A DNA stretch of 64,000 bases, taken from assembly GCF_012489685.1 (NCBI RefSeq), contig NC_080046.1, positions 63,007,984 through 63,071,983 on the forward strand, written 5' to 3'. A model generated the notes under the pieces. It had not been told where the DNA came from and searched no databases. It saw nothing but the letters and a program-made list of their open reading frames with translations. The translations under genes were made by a program, and so were the position numbers. How positions within the stretch are numbered: the stretch's first letter is position 1; each line of letters starts with the position of its first letter. This DNA comes from Lotus japonicus (Eukaryota; Streptophyta; Magnoliopsida; Fabales; Fabaceae). Below, piece after piece: positions 29,950 to 39,781 of the stretch.

Positions 29950-32100
29950 AAATCTAAAATAATTTACCATGTCCTATGAAATTTTGTAAATGATATTAAC
30001 ATTTTAAAGATTAATAATAATAATAATATTACATATTATATTCTATAATCCTAAATAAATTATCAAGCATGTCCTATGAATTTCCGTAACTGATATTAAA
30101 CATTTTAATTGGTGTGTAAATAATATCAATTAAACACCAATAAAATATCTAAGTGTAAGCGAAAATGTCAGTAAAAGGTTTATTATGGGATTTATATCAA
30201 ATTTAATGTTAAATTTCTAAATTAATTTATAAAGAATAAAATTAATATTTATTTATATATATAAATTTGACAATAATTTTTCATGTCTGTGAATTTCCGT
30301 AACATATTATAATTCTCAAGAAAATTTATCATGTCTTATGGAATTTCGTAACTGATATTTGTTTTTTATTTGATGTGTAAATAGTAACTAAATAGTAAAC
30401 AAAAAACTAAGTGGAGGCGAAGGGTTAGTAGAAATTTTAATGTCGAATTCATATCATATTTTATTTAAAAATCTCAAACTTTAATATCTAAAGATTAATA
30501 TCTATATTAAATTACATAATTTATAAATTTGAAAAATATTAATATTTATTTATATATATAAATTTGATAATAATTTTTCATGTCCTGTGAAATTCCGTAA
30601 CTGATATTATAATTCCCAAGAAAATTTATCATGTCTTATGGAATTTCACAACTGATATTTGATTTTTATTTGATGTGTAAATAGTAACTAAATAGTAAAC
30701 AAAAAACTAAGTGGAGGTGAAGGGTTAGTAGAAATTTTAATGTCGAATTCATATCATATTTTATTTAAAAATCTCAAACTTTAATATTAAAGATTAATAT
30801 CACATTTTCAAGATTAAAAATATTGATTTTATATAAATTAAAAATAATTTTCATGTCCTATGAAATTTCGTATATGATTTTATTTTTATTTGATTTATTA
30901 CTAATATTAATTAAACTCTAATAATAAGAAATTTAGTGTAGGTCAAAAGATTATTTGCAAGTTTAAGTTGACATTTTTATCAAATTTAATGGTAAAATCC
31001 CAACCTTGAATTGCTGAAGATTAATATAAATATTAATTAATATATTATATAAATCCAAAAATAATTTATCAAGTAATTCCATAAATGATAGTATTAGTTT
31101 TTTTAAATATTAGTATTAATATTAATTAATTTATTACATAAAACCAAAATTATTTATGATGTCTTATGAAATTTTGTAACTGATATTAAGTTTTTTTAGA
31201 TTAATATTAATATTAAATAATATATAATAGAAAATTAAAATAATTCATCATGTCCAATGTAATTCTATTACTGATATTAACTTATTGTATTTGATATGTA
31301 ACAAATACTCCCTCATGTTCTTTTTATAAGAAACACTATGGAATTTTTTTGTGGTCCTTTTTATAAGAAACATTCTTATTAAATAATGTCAAATAATCAA
31401 TTCCAATGCAAAGAAGTTCAATAATTAAAATTAATTTTGATTTACTGTGTAATTATTTTAACTAAACACTAAATAAAAAAATCGTAGGTGATATTAACCT
31501 TTGGAATACCATCTGATACTAACAATTTTATTTTGGTGAGTGTTTTTTTTTTTCATTCTTATAAAGTTTAATGTTAAAACATCCACCTTTATTTTTGATA
31601 CATTGTAATGGTGGCTATACAAATTAAGAAAGCTCAAACTTTCTGATGTAATAACATGATGTTCATAGCATACCCTTAAATTAAGTATAGCAAGCAACAC
31701 TTGGAAACAACTTATCAAGAAAGTTGAAGAAACAAAGAAAATTCATTTACGGCACTATCGTTTTCCTGCTTCTCAAAATCATCATTTTCTTCTTCCTCTT
31801 GCTTCTCTTCCCCCCTCGTTGTCCTCTTCAATATGAGTTGTACCACCTGACTTAGGTCTTTCCCACTCCTGTCAATATATGCATTTAAAACTAAATCAGC
31901 TTGTATATTGAATGACCACAAATAGAGAAGAAAAATAGTTAGACTTGGAGTTAGTACCTGTAATTGTTGTAGTGGAAAGGGTTAGTGGAAAGTTTTTATT
32001 GGCATTGATATCAAATTAAATGTTTAAAGCGTCAACTTTTAGTTTTTAGGACTAATGTCTTGTATAAATCCTAACCAACTAATCATGCCCTCTGGAATTC
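29950..32100. repeat. AT-rich region with recurring 'CATGTCCTATGAAATTTCGTAACTG' type motif
   Basis: Variants of a roughly 30-bp motif centred on CATGTCYTATGRAATTYCG followed by TAACTGATATTA recur near 29970, 30070, 30280, 30333, 30580, 30635, 30855, 31160, 31250 and 32085, at irregular spacing of roughly 55-250 bp. The intervening DNA also partly repeats (AAGTGGAGG, GGGTTAGTAGAAATTTTAA). It appears to be a decayed array inside the candidate Helitron. Confidence 0.7.
30244..30801. repeat. Tandem duplication of about 260 bp (period about 296 bp)
   Basis: 30244-30502 and 30540-30801 are near-identical by eye across their whole length, including the block ending ATCTCAAACTTTAATAT. The few differences are single-base changes and a short deletion. 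This is the youngest part of the surrounding decayed array. Confidence 0.85.
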
Positions 32101-33690
32101 GGTAACTGATATTAGTTACTAATATGTAACCACTAAATTCTTCAATAACCACAATAAGCACATATAAATGAAAAAGAAGATGTCACCTTTGACCTTATAA
32201 GAGAGCTCTTCCTAAATGAGGGCATTGAAACTTGTAAATGTATGAGTGACAACTCTTGACCCTTAAAATTAAAAAGAATATCTATTTAATAGAAAGTAGA
32301 AGAGAGGTTTAGTAAATAATTAGGAGAATCAATTGAGATAACACTATAACAGTATGAGAAGAGAAGAAAATGAATTATAGTATTGGGGAACTTCTTGAGC
32401 CAGGGGATACTTCATAAGATGTCATTTTTGAAATCATACACCCATATGAGGAATAAAATAAAAGAAGATAACAACCTAATGTGAAAAACAAATTGAATTG
32501 AAGAATAAAGACCGTATTTACTGGAGTGGAAGAGGAGAAATGAGAATAAAGACAACAACCTACATATGTAAAAGAATTTGTAAGAATATCAGTCTAGGCA
32601 AACGATAGTGTCGTAAATGAATTCAAGAATATCACATAAGAAGGCAAAAAATGGTCACATATGTAAAAGAATTTGTAAGAATTTGTAGCATCTAAAAGTA
32701 ATTCCGGTTAAAATTGATGACACATAGCTAGTACCTATGACACTTTCCTAGATGAAAGCCAATTCTTACCAAAGGAATTTGCAGGATAGGTCCCTGATGT
32801 TACTTGACAGAACAATTTTTTGTCTGATAAATTGGTTATTGTTTTAGCTAAATATGAGAAAATGGATAAGAAAATTATCAAATATCATAAAGGTGATACT
32901 TAACATTGAAGGTCATCAAGTAAATCACGTCTCCTTCTTTTAGATTAGGGCCTGCAAGCATGACTAAATGCAAAGGGAAAAAAGGAGTAATTTAGCAGGC
33001 AAGAAAGTTAAAAAGGAAATACATAAACCCAGAACAAAAGAATGCAGTTAATGGCAAAGATGGTAACTTGGACATGAGATGTAGGGATCCAGGGAAAGAA
33101 GCATAATACCTAATTGGATTGGGACGCAGATCGGTGCCAGAGGGCTTTGAATATGTGAATGAGATGCAAAAAATCCCAAATTCTCGAGACTTGAAAGCAG
33201 TAGCATCAAGGAGAAAGAGGGCAAAGCGTTTGATTCCCAGATTCAACCGCATTCTCATAAAGAAAATCGTTCCCACATCCACGACCAGCACCAGCGTTCT
33301 CCTTCCTTGGTTCTGAAGAAGGTTCTCACAGCGAAAGAATTCTAATCCTTGCTTCTGCAGAGCGAAGACCTTTAAGGTGATGCGATAGGAAGAATGAAAG
33401 ACGCAACAGTTGAGATGTTTAATACGAAGAACTGAAGAAGAAATGACTAGGGAGTTACAAAAGAAGAGCAAATAAAATCTAGTTGAGAGAAACGGTGGAA
33501 TACAGAAGAGCATGAGCAACAAACCTGAAGCTGAATTGCCACAAATTTTTCAACGGCCAGGATTGAATCCTTGCAAAATAATGTGGTGTTTTACCAAAAT
33601 ATCCGTGTAGAGAATTCAATTGTAGTAGAATAAATTATTGAAATACTTTTTTGCCCCTAAAGTTGCAAAAACTCTTCCTTTATATAGTTT

Positions 33691-33717
33691 ATAGATAGAT
33701 AGATAGATAGATAGATA
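33691..33717. repeat. (ATAG)n microsatellite
   Basis: About seven uninterrupted ATAG units at the tentative 5' end of the candidate Helitron. Confidence 0.9.
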
Positions 33718-33719
33718 TA

Positions 33720-34582
33720 AGAATACAAATAATGACATAAATGATAATAATGTAATCTTATTTTTTGGTCAAATAATGTAATCTTTTTTAAGCAGAAATA
33801 AATCAAATAATAGTAATCCAAAGTATTGGGCCTTGACCCATTCTCGGCCTAAAACCAGTACTACACGATATCATGATTTCTCCTCTCCTAGGCCCAATAA
33901 TGATCCACCCTAGAGTGTTTTTCTAAATACTCGCCTCATTGGCCCAAAAATATGCTGACCTAAAAAATATTCCTATTTTCATATCTAGGTTTTTTTTGTT
34001 GAGGTTTTTTTATATCTAGGCTGAACGAAATTGTTACCTTAAAAATGGCCATGTGGTTGGGAAATTCTGTGCTTAATCATCGATCGAGCAGCAGTGAGGA
34101 CTCCTCTTGCTTCTATTTTCCTTGGTGCCAATCGTATATTATGGCATAGACATCAATGCTCAGGACATGCATGTTAAGGTTATCTCGTTTTTTTTGTCTA
34201 GTGTTACAAGGAGGCCTAAGCAACAAGAAGCCTATGAAGGAACCACTCCCAGCCAAAAGCAAAGCTATCAGCCCATCCCTAAGATCCTATTATGTTGAAA
34301 CTTCACTTAAAATTATCATGTTAAAGTTCTGTATCAATTTCTCTCTTTATGCAAGTTAAAAACGTGGAGCCCACCTCTAAATAATATTTATCAAGTTATA
34401 TGAGTATCGTGACCCGGTCATCCCACATTCCACCTCCATCATTTTTTGATTAACTTCCATTTAGCATAAGTATCCTTCCAAACTATAGATGCCCTCTCCT
34501 ACCCTTCATCTCAGGGAAAAATAAGATGGCATCATTGGCTGTCTGGCTCCATACTTATACCTAAGAACAGCTTATTTCTTCT
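33720..34582. other. Intergenic spacer, no gene found
   Basis: No domain-bearing frame or recognisable transposon end. The overlapping frames at 34107-34359 look non-coding. Confidence 0.5.
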
Positions 34583-34890
34583 TGTTGAGAAGTCTCTCAT
34601 TGATTAGAGATGTGTAAGGGTTTATAAAGAGTGGAGCAACCCTCACCGCTAAGCAGCTTTCAGGGTAGAGTTAGGCCTAACCCGAATTCTTGCATGGTAT
34701 TAGAGTCTGTCCTAAATTTGCTTATTGGAAATCTCTCATATATATGTCACCCGTAAATGTTCATTCCTACAAATCTCACGCCAGATGTCTGGCCCCGGGC
34801 ATAAGGGGGTGTGTTGAGAAGTCTCATATTGACTAAAGATATGACCAAATAAGTGTTTATAAAGGATGGAGCAACCCTCACCTCTAACAT
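34583..34890 (+). mobile_element. TRIM-like miniature LTR retroelement
   Basis: Two direct repeats starting TGTTGAGAAGTCTC (34583 and 34812) share a leader running to GGAGCAACCCTCACC, the pattern of short LTRs. After the first repeat, TGGTATTAGAGTCTG (about 34695) resembles the TGGTATCAGAGC primer-binding site complementary to initiator tRNA-Met. Just before the second, ATAAGGGGGTG (34801-34811) resembles a polypurine tract. The 5' LTR is about 110 bp; the 3' copy is recognisable for only about 75 bp and appears truncated. No coding capacity, as expected for TRIMs. Confidence 0.7.
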
Positions 34891-35677
34891 TTCTAACTAG
34901 GCTCCATCAAAGCTTGAGTAAAATCTGTTATAAGTCTTAACACATACCTTCCACTTCTTTTGGTTGAAAAACTGGTCCCATGTCACCAAGTGCAGTTTCT
35001 ATTCTCCATTCGCTTCTCCCTATATGAAGTTATTTGATTTCATTGCCCATGAATTTGTCATACGAAAAAAGGTAGAATTTCTTTAGTAAAAAAAGGAACA
35101 TAATTTCACAACAAAATAATGATGACCAGAGTACATAGCAAGGGATGATGATATTAATCTTGACTACGGAAACCCGGTTTACCATCACAAAGGGCCTAAA
35201 AGCTTCAAGTCCTTCATCAACATTCAGTTTTTCAGACAACTAAATAAAACCACTTTGAAACTTAAAATCAGTGTGACCTTTGTATTAGTTTTCTGCATCT
35301 CATAATTTACAACAATGTGGCTGGATAGCCACCCACGTCTGAAGTAAACCTACAGTACTATCGAACATAACCTACATTAATCAACAAGAAATCTATCCCT
35401 TTGTAAAGTTTCATTTCTTCTATTTTGAGGGGGTGGTAAAGAAGAACAAGTAAAAAGTATTGCAGCTGGAGTGGAGAAATGAAATAACCTATACTCTTGG
35501 TTAGGAGCGCTACTCTTCACAAAATGGCAGCAGAGTACAGGGAGGTTGACGAACAAGTGCTCCCGTCTTCACACATCAAAAATGCCTCATAACAAATGAA
35601 GAAGCCTGACAGCTCTGATTAAAACACAAATTTCCAATCACCTGTTGCATAATGGAGACTTCCTATTAGACATGCAC
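34891..35677. other. 3' flank of the DM13/DOMON gene
   Basis: No separate gene seen. The part nearest 35677 is probably the 3' UTR of the minus-strand gene. The short frame 35030-35239 shows no domain. Confidence 0.4.
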
Positions 35678-38395
35678 CTATCTGTTTAAAGGTTCTAACT
35701 GGACTTCCATTCTTGCAGAGGCTCGGGACTCTTTATTCACAGGTATCCTGGTTGGGCTCAAGAGATCAAGGGAATCATCATCCTCAACATTACCAAGTAC
35801 CCAATTGCTTCTTCCAAATCCCCGGTCCCTTATTCGCTGCCTTTCCTGGTATTCCAAATAAACAACAGTCAATGCACCAACTGAGAACCAAATCACCATT
35901 GCCCAATTGAGTCCATTGGCATTTTCCAAATCATATCTCTGCCCTAAATGTTTCATGCCACTAAAAAGAGCTGCAATGCCTACAACAACAGCAGATCTCC
36001 CAACAACTACATGGAAATATTCCCAAAGAACCCTTTTAAAGGGTGCCTGCTCCCCATTTGTTTGTTTTGGAGGCCTAAGGAAAGCATTCACCGGCTGTAG
36101 GCAAGCCAAAAATATTGCAGTAATTCCAAATTTAACATGAGCTGAGCTAACATGAAATCCCCGAAGCTCAGCAACAGCAAAAAGAAGGGCAAGAAAAATG
36201 ATTGCTAACGCTGAGTATTGCAAGTAAACATGAATTTTGTACCATCCATCACCCTTAAGATGTTTTAGGTACCTAGCTGCCAATATACCTCCAGGAAGCA
36301 AGATACCCCATGCAAGGAACATCATAAAACCATGCACAGCCAAAACAGGAAGTAAATCCTGCTCTGCTTCTGCCGAACCGCGCATTAGCTGCACACGTAT
36401 AGGCCTACTACTCATAAAAGAATGCATATTCCTTTCACTAAGATGGTCATTACTCCATCTATCACCCATCGCCCAAACAACTTTAAGTGGAGATAAGGGA
36501 TCAATAATATTGTTACACTCTGGCCTCTTCTCCCGACCACAAGATGGATGCAAGGGACGTGTAAATTCCATGGTAATAATACCATTTTCTGTTTTGCATC
36601 TCACATAAGTCAAATTCTCATGTGTAGGATGTATGCTTGAGGCATCCCTTCCATCAATCCAGTATGAGTTCACACGACCCACACCACTATCATCGACCCA
36701 CCCTACATAAGCATAACTGTATATCATTCCACTACCAAATGCTATGGCAAGATAACCACTCTTTTTCTCACCACGAGCAGCAATAGTTATGGAATCCTTT
36801 GCCAAAGTCCAAAAGAAGGTAACCTGTTGATCATCCAGCACAACACTGTTATTATACATGTCAGATAGACCCCCATCCACAACCTCCACCTTCCAACCCA
36901 TTTTCTTCTCATATAAGGAATGATAATAGATGTGATCAGGAGTGTTCCTATCCGGAGCCCAAAGTAACTCCGTAGGACTGGCTTGGACTCCATGAGCCTC
37001 AGAACCTCCAGCATAGATAGTCTCAGTCAGATTCCTCAGTGTAGCATTTCCTCCGATCGGATCAGAAGTAACATAAAGTGCAACATCATGGCCTGCTTGT
37101 ATGGAAAACATGACCGGCACCCCTCTTTCCACTCTCAATACAGGAGCCTCCTTCTTGTTGATGTAGAGAACCTTGGCCGGATTCGGAGGGTTAGGGTAAT
37201 GCAAAGCTGGACCAGTAGAAACAACCAAGGGAACTTTAGCATCAGCAATGATGACATGTTGATCCTCTTTATCTTGAGCATCAAGGGGACCTTTACAGTC
37301 ATCCACATGCTGAGAAACATTCAGAACCAAATTACCATAAGTCTCAAAGCGAAGACCCCCATGATTCTGAGGAAGATAGTAAGGTTGAACAGTATCAGGA
37401 GTTCTAAGCTTACCCAAAGCCCAAATAACAGTCATGTTAGCCAAATGATCCACAGGGTGATCATACTTGCCATCAACCTGGCTCAATGGCCTCCTGTATC
37501 TAATCAATGAAACCCCATCTCTTCTCTGCCCATAAATCAACTTAGTATCATTCACCAAACCAACCCTATCAGGTCCTTCATAAATTGAATCAGGACAAAC
37601 CCCAACTGCAGATCCATCCTCACTGTTTATCACACACTCACTATACTTGGTGATGAAGAAATCATCCACAAATGGCAAACCATCCTCCTTAAACCCTGAA
37701 ACAGCCACATCTGCACCAACCATGAACTCTGAATCAGTAGCATTAGGGTTCGCCCACCCAAAAGCCATGTAGTTCATGAGTCCAGTTGCGCTCTCCAACC
37801 CAATCTCGATTGAATCCTCTTTCGCATTCAAGCTCCACCGAACCCTGAAATCCTTCATCAGCACCTTGCAATTGTCAAACATAGTCGGCTCCGTGTGGAC
37901 ACCACCCAGCTCCTTCTGCATCCCCTCGCCGCTCAAAGGCGCCGGCGCCGGCGCCGGAGAACTTGCATTCACGCCGGTGATGTTTCCGATTACGATGTGG
38001 CCGAAATCGGATGCGGTGGGCAGGTCCCACACGGCGAGGACGCGGATCATATCCCACGTGACGTTGGGCATCAAACGTACAACGAAGGTGGAATTGGCGT
38101 AGGTCTGGTTGAGGTTGTGATCGGAGACGATGAATCCGGTGGTGAGATTTTCGAAATCGATTGCCAGTGCGCCCCAAAAACGAACGTCGGAGCCAGAGAG
38201 CATGTCGAATTGGGAAACCCTAAACGAGCAATCGTCGAGGATTTTGAGACGGCCTCTGAGTTGGTGCTGAACCATTTCGAATTCGGATTCCGAATCGACG
38301 AAGGGGCTGGTTCTGGTGCAATTTTTCGAAGGATCTGCATACCCGATGAACAACAAGGATAGGAAGATGAAGATCAGAATCGATTCGCGAAGCAT
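35678..38395 (-). CDS. Cytochrome b561, DM13 and DOMON domain-containing protein (At5g54830-type)
   Basis: Single-exon gene of 905 residues. An N-terminal signal peptide (about 1-20, hydrophobic IFIFLSLLFIGYA) leads into a DM13 domain (about 25-140), a first DOMON domain (about 170-320), a second DOMON (about 520-640), and a C-terminal cytochrome b561 core (about 685-850). The b561 core carries four spaced histidines at 688, 722, 753 and 795 that would ligate two hemes. The family is thought to pass electrons across a membrane, probably using ascorbate as donor, with the DOMON domains extracytoplasmic; specific substrates are unknown. A charged cytosolic tail follows the last membrane helix. 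The ATG at 38395 is chosen because the signal peptide follows directly. Length agrees with the Arabidopsis family member as I recall it. An Ala-Pro repeat sits at about 150-157. Confidence 0.93.
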   Translation of the reverse strand: MLRESILIFIFLSLLFIGYADPSKNCTRTSPFVDSESEFEMVQHQLRGRLKILDDCSFRVSQFDMLSGSDVRFWGALAIDFENLTTGFIVSDHNLNQTYANSTFVVRLMPNVTWDMIRVLAVWDLPTASDFGHIVIGNITGVNASSPAPAPAPLSGEGMQKELGGVHTEPTMFDNCKVLMKDFRVRWSLNAKEDSIEIGLESATGLMNYMAFGWANPNATDSEFMVGADVAVSGFKEDGLPFVDDFFITKYSECVINSEDGSAVGVCPDSIYEGPDRVGLVNDTKLIYGQRRDGVSLIRYRRPLSQVDGKYDHPVDHLANMTVIWALGKLRTPDTVQPYYLPQNHGGLRFETYGNLVLNVSQHVDDCKGPLDAQDKEDQHVIIADAKVPLVVSTGPALHYPNPPNPAKVLYINKKEAPVLRVERGVPVMFSIQAGHDVALYVTSDPIGGNATLRNLTETIYAGGSEAHGVQASPTELLWAPDRNTPDHIYYHSLYEKKMGWKVEVVDGGLSDMYNNSVVLDDQQVTFFWTLAKDSITIAARGEKKSGYLAIAFGSGMIYSYAYVGWVDDSGVGRVNSYWIDGRDASSIHPTHENLTYVRCKTENGIITMEFTRPLHPSCGREKRPECNNIIDPLSPLKVVWAMGDRWSNDHLSERNMHSFMSSRPIRVQLMRGSAEAEQDLLPVLAVHGFMMFLAWGILLPGGILAARYLKHLKGDGWYKIHVYLQYSALAIIFLALLFAVAELRGFHVSSAHVKFGITAIFLACLQPVNAFLRPPKQTNGEQAPFKRVLWEYFHVVVGRSAVVVGIAALFSGMKHLGQRYDLENANGLNWAMVIWFSVGALTVVYLEYQERQRIRDRGFGRSNWVLGNVEDDDSLDLLSPTRIPVNKESRASARMEVQLEPLNR

Positions 38396-39781
38396 GTGGT
38401 TGGGATCGGAGTATCCGGTTGTTTACGGTGGTGATCGGAGAAACGCCGCGATCGCCGTCGTTGAAGCAAATCACGGCCAGGTGGAACTTTCTTTCTTTTT
38501 TTGGTTGCGTTCGGTGGCGTTGGGCTCTAAGATGACATGTGGCAACTTTGCAATGTGTTGGGTGAAGGAATCAAGAACAAAGGCTAAGTTATACCCAACG
38601 AACGTGAGGGTCATGAAACCATGATTTGATTGTCTTGTCTTTTGTCTATTTTTCATTAATGTGTATTTAATACTAGGATCATATATTCATATGCCATGGT
38701 TCATTTTTTATAAGAAAGAAAGAAATAATGTGAACTTACTTAGCTAGATTCACTTGAAAGCATCAATTTTAATACTTTATTATATGCATACATCATAGAA
38801 CTTTAAAAGAAACAAAAACAAGAAGTCGCATAAAGTCTTTATACTAGTGCATTGAAAAGTTTGGTGCTATATCTCACTCGGGATTACAGGCCATAAGTCT
38901 CAAACAAGTAGAGGTAAAGTGTAACCCACTAATAATAAAGAAATGGTGAGTAGTGGGTCATAAGATTACATCAAATTTAAGATTCGGGAATGAGGCACTA
39001 TAATTGGTAGTATACAACAAGTGCGATTGTGTCCAATTAACAAACTATGGTCAAAAAGACATTGTGGCATTAGCTAGTGCTGTGCATTTCTTTATGACTT
39101 CATATCTTAATGTAAATTTTAATCAAAGTATCATCACAACTGATAACAATGAGACTACCTCGCCTCACGATCAATACATTAAGCGATATAGGATTCAAAC
39201 GCGAATAACCTACACAAAACTAATTTCGATGTACTTTTCATACATAGATCACACCTTGACACAACATTAACTGCCCTTAATGGGATTAGTTAAGCCAGAA
39301 GTCCAGAACCCTTTACCAAGAACTCTTCAATACTAAGCCAGGAGTACCATTTATTTTACTACAACTCAAATCAGGCAGGGTATGCATAAAAAGTTGGCTG
39401 CTTCTACCAAAAACTTCAAGAAAACCAAAGTTAAGAATCATAGATTTGCTACAATAAAGCCAGAGAAGTTGCTTCTCACATATATAAGATAAATACAAGT
39501 TGTAAACAATGACTGCACTTGACCAAGGCTGCAGTCTTGCAGATGATTATCAGCTTCTGCCCGTATAAAAGACGGTTAGGCTGACTCCACCTAATAAATT
39601 CATTAAAACAGCATCACTACATTGAGTGTCTTTAGAAGGCGTAGATACTTTAATCAAATGCATGGGAGTTTCCTGGCTTTCTTTTGATCCCAATGTTACA
39701 GAGATAAAAAACAAAGACAGCAACTATAATATTCACTAATCACAGCACACATTTTCCGAGTGCTGAAATATTTCAAATTTG
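38396..39781. other. Intergenic region between the DOMON gene promoter and the F-box gene 3' end
   Basis: 38396-38700 should hold the 5' UTR and promoter of the minus-strand DOMON gene; 39500-39781 is likely the 3' UTR of the F-box gene. Between them is AT-rich sequence with no convincing gene; the frame 39004-39270 has no domain. Confidence 0.45.

Larger units (their letters stand above)
28812..33715 (-). mobile_element. Candidate Helitron on the minus strand (3' end clear, 5' end tentative)
   Basis: Read on the minus strand, the 3' end shows a perfect stem, CCCGTGC..GCACGGG (28824-28841 on the plus strand), then TAAACGTA and CTAG at 28815-28812, followed by T: the Helitron pattern of hairpin plus CTRR plus host T. 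The 5' end is uncertain. The minus strand near 33715-33600 begins with TC inside a (TATC) run followed by TATATAAAGGAAGAG..., which I associate with plant Helitron starts. The interior is very AT-rich, with scattered short minus-strand frames (31715-31921, 32992-33522) that I do not recognise. No Rep/helicase coding was seen, so it would be non-autonomous. Confidence 0.4.

Noticed and set aside
31715..31921. 68-codon minus-strand frame with an acidic tail
   Set aside because: I considered a Helitron RPA-like fragment, but no OB-fold motif is visible; too short to support.
32992..33522. 176-codon minus-strand frame
   Set aside because: Sits in the candidate Helitron; no recognisable RPA, helicase or host domain and no clear splice partners, so not called as a gene.
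37895..38362. 155-codon plus-strand frame
   Set aside because: Antisense shadow of the DM13/DOMON gene; Arg-rich translation of its reverse strand.
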